From Zoroaster sp. YZ-2022 (taxonomy: Eukaryota; Echinodermata; Asteroidea; Forcipulatida; Zoroasteridae): 64,000 nucleotides of DNA. Shown here one piece after another: positions 11,319 to 21,200 of the stretch (position 1 is the first letter of the stretch; each line of letters starts with the position of its first letter). The notes below the pieces were generated by a model, which worked only from the letters and a program-made list of their open reading frames with translations, ran no database searches and was not told where the DNA came from. Position numbers and translations under genes: made by a program. The stretch is taken from assembly GCA_029582265.1 (NCBI GenBank), contig CM055830.1:29863172-29927171 (forward strand), in the 5' to 3' direction.

Positions 11319-11573
11319 TATGGTGTTCTATAATGGACACCTACGCGGCGCCTTTTTTCTCTACGCGGCGACTTTTTTTTTTTACGCGGCGACTTTTTGT
11401 TTTGATTTGCGACTTTAGTTTGACGGCGACTTTTTTTACCGCGGCGACTTTTTGTTTTGGGGCGCTAAAAAAAAAAGTCGCCGTCCAAAAACAAAAAGTC
11501 GCCGTCCAAAAACAAAAAGTCGCCGCGTAGAAAAAAAAAGGCGCCGCGTAGGTGTCCATTATAGAACACCATA
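11319..11573. mobile_element. 255-bp foldback DNA element with modular GTCGCC arms
   Basis: Terminal inverted repeats read TATGGTGTTCTATAATGGAC at the left and its reverse complement at the right, continuing into CTACGCGGCGCC. The direct repeat CTTAAA flanks it at 11313-11318 and 11574-11579, consistent with a target-site duplication. The interior is a set of GTCGCCG modules separated by A/T homopolymers, facing inward from both arms around a CGCTAAAA centre. Frames on both strands are a trivial consequence of the palindrome. It sits about 140 bp upstream of the ATG of the zinc-ribbon gene. Confidence 0.88.
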
Positions 11574-11712
11574 CTTAAAGCTGGTATACACTTTCGTCTG
11601 TAATGTCTGTACATACATGTACACATTTACATACACGTCCGCCGTACCGTACCGCACCACACCGCGGGCATTCCAGCTTGACGGACATTTTGAAACTCTT
11701 TGGTGCGAAAGC

Positions 11713-11783
11713 ATGGTTTTTTGCAGCAACTGTGGACACGAATTGAGCAATGCCGCCATTTTTTTGCTCGAACTGTGGAAAAG
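11713..11783 (+). CDS. Exon 1 of a small zinc-ribbon protein gene
   Basis: The ATG opens MVFCSNCGHELSNAAIF, followed one frame over by CSNCGK. Together these are the two CxxC knuckles of a short zinc ribbon, as in pfam zinc_ribbon_2 (a CxNCG...CxNCGK pattern). The frame shift falls in a run of seven T at 11759-11765; six T would join the knuckles, so this is either an assembly error or a disabling mutation. The exon ends at donor GGAAAAG|GTGGGT in phase 1 (allowing for the T), matching exons 2 and 3. The sequence upstream (11640-11712) is GC-richer than its surroundings and could be the promoter. The family beyond the zinc ribbon is not recognised. Confidence 0.6.
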
Positions 11784-11914
11784 GTGGGTAATTTAAACAG
11801 GTGTTTTCAATGTACATGTATCTACATCATCACGATTTACTTTACACTAGCCTACCAGCAATAGTTTAGTAGTAACGTTAGGCTAGGCCTAGGCCTACAA
11901 TTCGTTAGTGACCT

Positions 11915-12930
11915 AGTCCGCACCAACGGGCTCAGAACTGGGCATGAGCAAGGTCGTACTGTACAAAAGTGTCTATTAAGTATTAAGTTAATCTGAGCAA
12001 CCGGGACTCAAAACTGGCATGAGTTATTGAAGTCCAAGTCAATACTGTACCAAAATTGTCTAGTAATTAGTATTAGTATCAGTCACAATGCCTTCAAAGT
12101 CACAGAAAATGACCACTTGAAGCTGGTTTTTTCTGTGTCCTGTGAGCAAGTAGGCCTATATGATCATAGAAAGTGATAGGCTAATCAATATCATCCTAGT
12201 GTTCTTACCCGCACAAAAAGTGAAAATCTTAGCCCAAAACATGCAAAATGGCGGAGCAGTGATGTAGAAATTGCATTGTAAATGTGTTCCATTTCTTCAC
12301 TATATTGCTCCACCATTTGGGACCTAGGCCTACTTTTTCACTTTTTGCACGTGTCGGAACACAAGGATATTATAATTATTACCTTCTATGATCCGTACTT
12401 GCTTCTAGGAACCAGCTTCAATGTTACAACTGGTCATTTTCTGGGACTTTTGGAGCGAGACATTTGTTATACTAATAGTAATAGATAATTTTTTGTACAG
12501 TATTGGCTTGGACTCTACACTGGCTCAAGCCGGTTTTTGAAACTGGTTCCTAGTAGTACTATTAGCAAGTAAGGATTATACTAACCCTGTGTCCATACCC
12601 TTGCAAAAAGTGAGAAATTAGGCCAAAAATGGTAGAGCAACAGTTCAGAAATGGCACACATTGATGATTGACTGCCACTTCTCTATCATTTCTTAGCCAT
12701 TTATGGTCTAATTTTTTTTTTTTTTTGCAATGGTAGGGACACAAGGATAGTATTACTATTATTATCTTCTACAGTGTTCATTCCTTACATGCTGCTAGGA
12801 ACCAGCTTCAGTGTTCACTGGTCCTTTCCTGGGACTTTTGAGGCGAGGCATTTTCCATTTACTTACACTTTTTAGTACAGTATGACCTTGGACTCTATAC
12901 TGGCTCATGCCAGTTTGTGAGTCCAAGTTC
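11915..12930. repeat. Cluster of foldback (palindromic) repeats inside intron 1
   Basis: Two imperfect palindromes, about 12190-12370 and 12585-12750, share arms of the form TGTTCTTACCC-GCAAAAAGTGA and CACTTTTTGC-ACACAAGGA. Each is followed by a unit containing CTAGGAACCAGCTTCA, TTTTCTGGGACTTTTG, GTACAGTAT and GACTC-A-ACTGGCTCA (12412-12545 and 12795-12920). Inverted copies of that flanking unit lie on the left at about 11920-11990 and 12000-12130. The cluster therefore has both tandem and inverted symmetry, and could fold into large hairpins in the pre-mRNA. Confidence 0.75.
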
Positions 12931-13867
12931 TCAGACTAGGATAAGAAATGGTTCAAATTGATTGTTTTGTACGTCAACTATTGTTATGGTGCCAATCTTT
13001 TACAGGGTGACACTAAAGTCATGCTTCATGCCATATATTTGGGATATGATTTTGTAAAATACCTGACAAAACCAAGTATTCTGAGGAATTCAGATTGTCT
13101 AGTAATACACATGCAATGACAGACTGTTCTTGGCTTACATTACAAGTGCATTGGTATTTTTCATTCAAGCAGAATACACTAGATCTACAAATTAATAGTA
13201 TACTATATGAAACCCAAAACTTTAAGAATGAAAAATGCAAAGTCTACAGTTTTATTAAAGCACAGCAAGAAAAGAACAAGATTCTCTGAAATACACTAAC
13301 TTTAAATCCTTATTCTCTCAGAGCCTTAACTCAGCCACTACTGCACTAGCATGTATACTCATGGTCTAAACCCGAAGATATCTCTGAGGCATGTGTCCCC
13401 AACCCTAGGGCACATGGGTGTCACCTTTCATCACTTACCATGAATAATGTATGAGGACAGTGCAAAAAGTGTCTGGTCACACATGCAAGCTTAGGAATTA
13501 AAACATTGATAAACTATGGTTCAATTAGATTTCTTAAGGTACAACAGACGATTTGCAATGCAAGAAATGGTAATCACAAATGAAAACTTTACTTTTACTA
13601 GTGAGGTTTGTTAGGCAGTTTACATACCTTACGCCAAATATTTTGGTATGCAATGACCCTTGGCTTTAGTCAAATTTCACAAAATATATTTGCATTAATT
13701 GTTACGCGAGTGGTATTTTACTTAAATAGTACAGCAATTCTTTAATGACAGTGTACATTTCACTGTACTTTTGCACTAGCTAACTTGACATTTACTTTTC
13801 CATTAACTTTCAGGAGAAGTTACATGCTACTCTTACAAATTATTGTCTGTTTCTTCTGTTTATTTAG
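12931..13867. other. Remainder of intron 1 of the zinc-ribbon gene
   Basis: AT-rich DNA between the repeat cluster and the exon 2 acceptor (TCTGTTTATTTAG). No other exon with a compatible phase was recognised. Confidence 0.4.
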
Positions 13868-13915
13868 AACGGACTTCAGTGGCTGAAAATGTTAAAGACA
13901 GACCTTCTATGCCAG
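13868..13915 (+). CDS. Exon 2 of the zinc-ribbon protein gene
   Basis: 48 bp between acceptor TTCTGTTTATTTAG and donor ATGCCAG|GTAAGA. It enters in phase 1, so its first two bases AA complete a codon begun by the final G of exon 1, and it encodes ERTSVAENVKDRPSMP. It leaves in phase 1. Both splice sites are near consensus. The phase agreement across three exons is the main evidence that this is one gene. Confidence 0.6.
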
Positions 13916-14399
13916 GTAAGAAACAAATGGGAGAGGTAACCTGAACTTGCTAATTTTGGGAGCTCAGAGGAGCAGCATGAAGGAAGGAGTGTTCCAACTC
14001 TGTAGAAAGTTTTAGTTAAATCATTTTATTGCAATATATGAGAAAATGGTCAAGTATGTTTACATCATTTATTGTTTTATTAATTTTGTTTATGAAATTT
14101 ATACTTCGTTGAGACATGAATTAATTTTTGTAGATTTGATAATTTGTTTTTACTAATTTCTCAAAACAATATAAAATACATCAGTGTAGAAATATTTCAA
14201 GTCAGGTTTCCTATCATCAACTTAACACCCATTCAGCATGGACCAATAGTGTATTCAAGGGCTGTAAAAGAATTTTTTCCATCTCTCACCTCACACTTAG
14301 CTTTTACCAGTATGGCAGAAATGAAATTTAGCCATAGATTTTGATAACTTGGTGTGTATAATAACAGACAAATATTTCATGTGTTTATTACTCATGTAG

Positions 14400-14634
14400 G
14401 AATTCATCCAAGAGATGACCACAAAGGAGCCATCATAAGCTACTTGAGCAAAGCAGTTTAGACAGTGTTTCCATCACATCCAACCTATAAGCAGGAAAAC
14501 AACGAAAGAGAGCCCTGCCTCAGAAAAGACCCTTCCGTGCTGATTTCATGTCTCAACCACCACAAAAGAAAATTCCATCTGACCTTGTCTTGAATGAAAA
14601 TGAGTACAATGCATTTCCTGATATTGTTGAATAG
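14400..14634 (+). CDS. Exon 3 (terminal) of the zinc-ribbon protein gene
   Basis: Acceptor ATTACTCATGTAG, entering in phase 1, encodes GIHPRDDHKGAIISYLSKAV followed by a TAG at 14459. Beyond it two pieces look equally coding: TVFPSHPTYKQ in the same frame, and one frame over a basic, Gln/Pro-rich tail with RKRALPQKRPFRADF and NEYNAFPDIVE ending at TAG 14632-14634. One substitution and one missing base would restore a continuous frame. Either the protein really ends at 14461 and the rest is 3-prime UTR, or the copy is damaged or mis-sequenced. The basic tail suggests a nuclear or nucleic-acid-binding protein of about 115-120 residues. I do not recognise the family. Confidence 0.55.
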
Positions 14635-14660
14635 CAACTAGCAAAACCAAGTGGTTTATG

Positions 14661-14684
14661 AATAAAATTATTACATAATAAAAA
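14661..14684 (+). terminator. Polyadenylation signal of the zinc-ribbon gene
   Basis: AATAAA occurs at 14661-14666, with a second AATAAA at about 14678, some 30 bp past the last open frame of exon 3. Position and sequence fit a metazoan poly(A) signal. Confidence 0.5.
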
Positions 14685-14689
14685 TTATT

Positions 14690-16150
14690 ATAATCTAAAA
14701 TCATCAACTGTTCTACTTATTTCCCAAATGTACATGTAAACCGCATCCCTTTTATGTTTCGGCAATTCTTAGCTGACTCCCTCATGATGTAGCCCATTAT
14801 ACCCCCTTTCAAATTATGCCATTTTCATATTAATGGTACTGTCCTTGGAAAATATGTGGCGCCGCTGTGATTTAGAACTTCTTTAGTTCTTCACTATCTT
14901 TTATCATTTAATTAGTCATTTATAAATACATTTAATTGTATATATATATATATATATATTTACTTATTTATTTCTTCTCCCAGAAACAATGTAAAAGTGG
15001 GATTCTTTCTGTTGACTGAGCGGCTACATAGATTTATCTATCTAATCTGTCTATTGGGGGACAAAGGCAAATTGTGCTGTGAATATTTGTTGAGTTGGTT
15101 TACACTGAATACATTAATTTCTTAATTAAATTATGTATTATATATATTTTTTTCTATTTAATTATTTATTGGCGTATTGATTAATTAATTTATAGAAAAA
15201 CTATTTCAACAAGTTTTTTTTTACAGGCCTGTGATTTTTCAGTAGGCCTATTTTACAAATCTCCCTTTTCCTCAAGGAACGAAAGAAATATCCGGTATTT
15301 TTCCAAACCTCTAGTTTCTTTGTTGGGATATGGACAGTGTGTAGGCCTAATCCTACAATATTAAACATTAAGGGGCTTTGTCCTCTGCCCTCTAACCCTC
15401 AGTCCCACTACCCATTTTTCAGGATTCTTTATTTTTGCCAATGTATATTTTAATTTTTTTTTTATTTATTGATTTATGAATTAATTTTATAACATGTTTA
15501 TTCATTTTGCTAAAAAAAAATTCACAGGTAGGGAACGGCATGCAGAACGGCTGCTACAATGATTGTTTTATCAAAATTTGTTGAATATAAATAAGAATAT
15601 TTATTTTGATGAAGATGTCAAATGATCTCTGTGTCTCAATGTTTGGTGTACTTTGCAACTTACAATCAGAAAATAGGTTTTACTGTGACTGTTGGGATAG
15701 TGAGCGACAGTAGCGCGGGCAAAGTGTTTTAACCGAGGTACCGGGGATAATTGGGCGAAGAGAAATTATAATTTTAAAATGCATTTTCACCATTTTATTC
15801 GGTAAATTAATCAATGTTACCGACTATCTTTCATTCAGGTCAAAACAAACGAAATAATTCATAAAAATCAACTTTAAACGCCCCCCCGTTTTTCAGAGAC
15901 CATAGCATAACGCGCTATTTTGTGGGCACATCCGGGCATTTCACATTCATTTTGCCCACTTGAAAATGGCGGCTGTGTCTCCACAGTGGCACGGCTCCGT
16001 ATTACGTACACGACATAGCGACTGCGCGCTCTAGTTCTTATATTAGATAACTCTATGGATCAACCGCACCACCGGGCGTGCTGACCATTTTACACATTTA
16101 ACTATCCCATAGTTCACCGCGACCAAATTTGACCTTTAACCCGTATAAAT
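14690..16150. other. Intergenic, with a GC-richer promoter-like patch near 15.9-16.1 kb
   Basis: Mostly AT-rich, with a TA microsatellite at about 14939-14959. Around 15900-16090 the base content rises and AAAATGGCGGCTGTG occurs at about 15964; AANATGGCGGC is the usual form of a YY1-type promoter or start-site element. The frame from that ATG is short (about 23 codons, stop TAG) with no obvious donor, so no gene is called. Confidence 0.3.
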
Positions 16151-16296
16151 GGGAATTTGCTTTTGCTATTGCCGTGGGGAATTTGCTTTTGCCGTGGGGA
16201 ATTTGCTTTTGCCGTGTCGAATTTGCTTTTGCCGTGGGGAATTTGCTTTTGCCGTGGCGAATTTGCTTTTGCCGTGGGGAATTTGCTTTTGCCGTG
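16151..16296. repeat. 20-bp tandem repeat
   Basis: Seven units of GGGAATTTGCTTTTGCCGTG. The first is 26 bp, carrying an extra CTATTG, and the rest are 20 bp with two-base variation at the start (GG, TC, GC). The open frames on both strands over it are artefacts of the repeat. Confidence 0.93.
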
Positions 16297-16442
16297 ACAG
16301 TTGTGGGCCACCGTAGAAAATGCATTCAGATGGTTCATATTAAAAATGGAATTTCTCTCTTCCGATAAGAGAAATCAATTTTGGAGATTAATTATTTCAA
16401 ATAATTATTTCAACGATGACACCTGAGACATACGTATTTTAA

Positions 16443-17220
16443 TACCATTCTGGTATGATCATACGATTGTGTACTGTGTATACATACATATGTTAAGGGA
16501 TGTTTGATACCATTCTGGTATGGTCATACGATTGTGTACTGTGTATACATACATATGTTAAGGGTGTTTGATACCATTCTGGTATGATCATACGATTCTG
16601 TACTGTGTATACATACAGTGTACATATGTTGAGGGATGTTTGATACCATTCTGGTATGATCATACGATTGTGTACTGTGCAGTGGCGGACCGTCAGGGGG
16701 GGCTGGGGGGGGGGCAGCCGTCCCCCAGCCCGGAGGGGGGGGCCCGGACCCCAATTTTTTTCTTTTTTCTTTTTTGTTTTTCCTTTTTTTTTTTACATTC
16801 TGGTGGAGGGGGGTGGGGGGGGGTGGGGGACCGGGCCCGACCTGGAACTTACACAAATCAACCGGGCCCTTTCTTTATTTTGAGCTCCCCTGAAAAGTGT
16901 AATCATGACGGGTCTCTCGGAAATCACGTGTGGTTAGGGAATGATGCCTGGGGGGGCCCGACCGCGCTCTGCCCCCGGCCCGGCGGTAACTTGTTCCGCT
17001 ACTGGTACTGTGTATACATACATATGTTAAGGGATGTTTGATACCATTCTGGTATGATCATACGATTCTGTACTGTGTATACATACATATGTTAAGGGAT
17101 GTTTGATACCATTCTGGTATGATCATACGATTGTGTACTGTGTATACATACATATGTTAAGGGATGTTTGATACCATTCTGGTATGATCATACGATTGTG
17201 TACTGTCCATACATACATGT
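16443..17220. repeat. 65-bp tandem repeat with internal palindromes, interrupted by a MITE
   Basis: Units begin TACCATTCTGGTATGATCAT at 16443, 16508, 16572, 16644, then after an insertion at 17042, 17107 and 17172. Each contains the perfect palindrome GTATGATCATAC and the inverted pair ATACCA/TGGTAT. The unit is about 65 bp, one 64 and one 72 (a duplicated ACAGTGTAC-like stretch). The interruption at 16680-17004 is a separate transposon. Confidence 0.92.
16680..17004. mobile_element. hAT-like MITE with perfect 8-bp TSD
   Basis: The left end reads CAGTGGCGGACCGTC and the right end, in reverse complement, CAGTAGCGGAAC. The 8-bp direct repeat GTACTGTG lies at 16672-16679 and 17005-17012, and removing the element restores a normal 65-bp tandem unit. 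A CAGTGGCGG terminus plus 8-bp TSD is typical of the hAT superfamily. The interior is G/C homopolymer-rich with a T/C-rich stretch and has no transposase. The frames seen across it are not genes. Confidence 0.9.
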
Positions 17221-17519
17221 GTTGTACATAGTACATAGACACGTTTATATGGTCTATAATAGTATTGATGCCTTTTTGTGTAATTGCCATACCACACACG
17301 TTTTCGCAGGAAAATACTAAATTGTTCCTGATCCAATACAATACTGTAAACTGAGGGCAGGATGCAAGTTAATATTAGAAAATTAAAAAAATCATTTTAA
17401 GTAGTATGCACGCACGATGGTATTTTGGGGTTTAGGCGCCGCCCATTGATGTTAATTTGGCTACGTTCGTCTTGGGGAAAAATACGCGTCCCAGTGTAAG
17501 GAACGGCTTTACGGAGACA
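17221..17519. other. No gene recognised
   Basis: Unique AT-rich sequence between the 65-bp array and the duplicated segment that follows. Confidence 0.35.
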
Positions 17520-18100
17520 GTATATCAAAATACCCCCACCCCAATTTTTGATGGCTCATAAATAAATACAAAATAATTAAATATGTTAGCCTATCCTGAC
17601 AACGGAGGAGCCTACCGCTTTTCTTGCAACACAGCAAATATTCATAAAGCGCTCAGAACGCACCACAGAGCATCTAGAATCGAAAACTTGTCGTAACCCT
17701 GAATGCTGGAAGGCAGGCCCCTACGTCGCAGTTATAGCGTGCTTGGCAGGTCTGAGCGAATCTTGCAGCGGACAGACTTGTTGGGACACTGAACAAGGAA
17801 TCACCCCACCTCATTTTTCCGTCCACAGCGTCGATCGGTTTTAAATTGAGGCCAATTAAAGGGATATGTATTTCCAACTTTTCAGGTAGTAGGGATTGGG
17901 GCAGTATACCTTTTAAATTTCCACCAGTGTTGATGATTCATATAATATAATGCCCTAAATATTTATGTAGACCTATCACCTGAATCCTGAGATGAGGAGT
18001 ATAGTACAGTTTTTCTTGCAACCCTAAAAAACCATAAAGCTCAGAACACACTACTAAGCAATTGAATCAAACAATTTCCTTTGTTGTAAGGCCCCCTTTA
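17520..18100. repeat. Dispersed repeat, copy 1 of a pair with 19295-19880
   Basis: Collinear blocks shared with 19295-19880 include CAGTATATCAAA, TAAAGCGCTCAGAACGCACC, GTAACCCTGAATG, GATCGGTT..GAGGCCAAT and CCCTAAATATTTAT. Each copy also contains two versions of the CATAAAGC-CTCAGAAC block (here at about 17642 and 18033). It is strongly diverged with many indels and has no credible coding frame. Confidence 0.7.
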
Positions 18101-18345
18101 CACCGGGGCTCACACACACATGCAGAGTGGCGCACGATCGTGGATACAGGGGGCTTGGATTCCCATCAGCCTCATTATAGCTATAATACCTGTACCTCAT
18201 ACCTATAGGCTCATTGCATCAGAGAGCGCCTACAAATAAAATTTTTAAATGGCCGGGGCCCTTAAGGGACCAGGGACTCACTGCCGTGGCCCCCTGCATT
18301 TGGCCCCCCAATTGTGTGGGTTCTAGCATCCGCCCTTAGTAGCTA
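18101..18345. mobile_element. Possible DNA-transposon remnant
   Basis: GTGGATACAGGGGGCTTGG near 18141 and GGTTCTAGCATCCGCCC near 18321 are inward-facing G/C-rich ends similar to the GGCGGATC-type termini seen elsewhere in the window. The region between is C/G homopolymer-rich. No target-site duplication was found. Confidence 0.3.
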
Positions 18346-18682
18346 GCAGATGGGTGGATGAAGAAATTTATAAACCAGATCAGATTTTTTCTAAGGGAAT
18401 AACTTATAGATTATATAGGCCTATAGATTTTTCAAGATAACTTATATATGGGCTGCAATAAGTTATTTATGTCAATAATGTCAACAAGGAAGCACAGCTG
18501 TTGAGCACAGACAAACCTTTACACGATACAAATAAACAGGACCAGGACAAACACTGAAGACAGGGACAAACAAAACATGAGAGTAAGACCAAAATGGTTT
18601 ATACAAATATATAATTATAACAATAGGAGACTTTTATTTCCCTGAAAACCGTTTAAACCCTGTTTAAAAGGGAAGGCATAGA
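18346..18682. other. No gene recognised
   Basis: AT-rich filler sequence between two transposon-like segments. Confidence 0.35.
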
Positions 18683-18965
18683 CATGGGCGGATCCAGAAC
18701 AGAACCTTGTTTATTTGGGGGGGAGAATCAAAACAATTTTTTTTTCAGTACTACAAAATTACAATGAAATAATCAAAGGGAGACAAAAACAAAGCATTAC
18801 ACTGTGGGAATGGGAGTGTGCGTGCGTTCTCCCTCCCCCTCCCTCCCTCCCCTCCCTTCCCCCCCCTCTCTCTCTCTCTCTTTAATTTTTTTAATTATTT
18901 TTTTACTTTTTTTGGGGGGTCTACAGCACCCGCTTAGCCCCCCCCCCCCCCCGGATCCGCCAATG
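18683..18965. mobile_element. MITE-like element, second copy of the GGCGGATCC family
   Basis: The left end reads CATGGGCGGATCCAGAAC and the right end GGATCCGCCAATG, with the direct repeat ATAGA at 18678-18682 and 18966-18970. It shares the left half and CT-rich tract with the 898-1093 element, but keeps about 90 bp near the right end that the other copy lacks. Two independent insertions with 5-bp duplications establish the family. Confidence 0.8.
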
Positions 18966-18970
18966 ATAGA

Positions 18971-19294
18971 GCATTGGTAAGTATCTATAGACCAAAGTCT
19001 TTTTCATGTTCTTCATGTAAATCATGTTTTACTTGGCTCCAATAGGTTAAGAATTTGTAAAATTCATTTCATATATCCAATAGCTTAATTTATGATATTT
19101 TTGTTTAGGAATTTGTTCTACCCACAGAGTTTAACATGCCATAAACCCCCAGATCTGCAAAAAGTAAAAGTTGTTCGTATAATTACCAGGGAACCCAAAG
19201 TATTTAGATCATACCTTCCTGTCTGTTCATTAGGGCGTTTAATCATCAGTGGGACGGGGAGTACATAACCCCTCATTTTTTTCTTTTCTTTAGA
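18971..19294. other. No gene recognised
   Basis: AT-rich sequence; nothing supported. Confidence 0.35.
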
Positions 19295-19880
19295 GTAGGG
19301 GACAGTATATCAAATGTACCACACACCTCTTTTGATGGCACCTTAATTAAACAAATAACCGAAAATATTAACATATCTTGACTTCACATTGAGAGTAGGC
19401 TACCGTTTTTCCAAAACAAAATCCATAAAACGCTCAGAACACACCAAAGAGCATCCCGAATCGAACAAGTTCCGTGACCCTGAATGATGTAAGAAGACAG
19501 GCCTCTGCATGCCGCGGCTAATACGCGCTCGCATCTAAAAGGATATATACAATCTTTGATTGATTTGTTTGGGGACACTGGAACAATAATAGTCCACCCC
19601 AGTACCTGTTATATGGCGTCAGATCGGTTGGATTTGAGGCCAATGGAGGGAACAGCTTGCATTCCCAAATTTTAGAGGTGGGCAGTATTTTAGTATTTTG
19701 ATGGCAAAAAATAATACCCTAAATATTTATATATAGACCTGGTATACCCAGGCTGAATCATGAGGATTATGCTACAATTTGCTTGTAGCAACCCATGCCA
19801 AAAAAGCAAATAAGTCGTCACAAAGAACTCAGAACGCACTACTGATCTAACAATTTCCGATGTCTGTAAGCGGTCCCTTA
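19295..19880. repeat. Dispersed repeat, copy 2 of the pair with 17520-18100
   Basis: Collinear with 17520-18100 over about 580 bp, including ACCCTGAATGATG, the two CTCAGAAC blocks at about 19430 and 19828, GTCAGATCGGTTGGATTTGA and CCCTAAATATTTATATATAG. Direct orientation, 1.8 kb from copy 1. Confidence 0.7.
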
Positions 19881-19884
19881 CATA

Positions 19885-21200
19885 GTTCAAGAAGGCGCAT
19901 AACGCCCACTCACAACTGGGTTCGGTTTGAGCTGAATTATTTTATTTTGTTTAATTATTATTTTTATTTATTTTATTTTTTACTGCAAAATGATGAACAA
20001 ATTTGAACTCATAATTGTTTCCCCAAAATATGATATCTAAAGGCTTTGCGGCCAGGGTGCGCTCCTTGGCTGGTCCCTGTACCCACTGCCTGCATACCCC
20101 ACACACACACACTCTCCACATATGCCCACTTGTGGGGTACTCCTTCTGTTTCGTTCTATTATCCCTGTTTTCGTTCCCAACCCCTTTTCTATTAGATTCC
20201 CCTGTAGGTACCACCCATTCTAAAGATTCTCTGTGAATTTTTATTGTTTCCAGCCCTTGTGTTTAACGGATAAACGTGTAAGAACACACACACACACACA
20301 CAATCCCACCCACACCCCCACACACACAAATTAACACACCTTTGACATAAATATTTCAAGTGATGACTTAATGCTATCACCCCAATTTAATATTATAGCT
20401 TTCATGTAAAACTATGATCTCATTTTTCAATGGTTTGATATTATATAATTTAAAAGGAATAAACTTAAGTAAGATTCTGTTTAGACAGAATTCAAGGTAT
20501 ATAATTAATTTTTTTCTAAGGTTAGCGGAAAAACATTAGTAAAATAAAATTATGTTTTTTGACCTATGTTACATGTGATAATTGTTTATGATTGTTGCAT
20601 GAAGAGGAGGAGAATATTGAAACCACATTCACCATGGATTAAATAAATAATAAAGAAGATCATATGTAAAGACAATGGGTCCACACTAAGGCAATTTCAG
20701 GTGACACTAGTTAAAAATGTGTCTTCTCAATCAAGCATTGTTAAGCAAGAAGTATTGTGTGAAGTATGTGTTATTTGTAGGCGCCTTTGATTATACACCT
20801 ATTAATTCCTCCTTTTCAAATCCCACATCTGGTTGTTATTGCTGTATTTGTACTGAGGGCCCTCTTATGGAAAGCAGAAAAGTGCACTGATCGGAGTTTA
20901 CCCTCATTAAAGATGACGTAAAAAAAATAAAAAAAAAAAATCTTACACAAAAAACAAAAAACAAAATCAAAATCATTATTGATCACAGCTTTAAATAAAA
21001 CATGTAAATGTGATAATGGTATCAATTATCCATCGAAATCTGTCTGTCCCATGATGTAATAATTTTCGTAAAATTTGTAAAATCATATCTTAACTGAATT
21101 TTCAATATCATAAGACGAAAAATCCACGTTGGAATATTACATACGAAAAATCAGAATACATTTTTTTTTACTAAAATTAAATAAGCTGGAAACTTTGTAT
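19885..21200. repeat. Segmental repeat, copy 1 of a pair with 26490-27500
   Basis: Shared collinear blocks with 26490-27500 are AGGCGCATAACGCCCAC, GAATTATTTTATTTTGT, GTTTCCCCAAA, GGCTGGTCCCTGTACCCA, ATCAATATTTCAAGTGATG-like text, CACATTCACCATGGATTAAA, GTGTCTTCTCAATCAAGCAT and AAGACGAAAAATCCACGTTG. Direct orientation. The copies differ mostly by indels. A CA microsatellite (about 20287-20303 and 20318-20336) is present only in this copy. No coding frame is conserved between copies. Confidence 0.75.

Noticed and set aside
15964..16034. Gene start at AAAATGGCGGCT
   Set aside because: The frame is about 23 codons with no obvious donor; kept only as a promoter-like note.
16098..16368. Frames on both strands reading KANSPRQK or LLPWGICF repeats
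   Set aside because: Artefact of the 20-bp tandem repeat.
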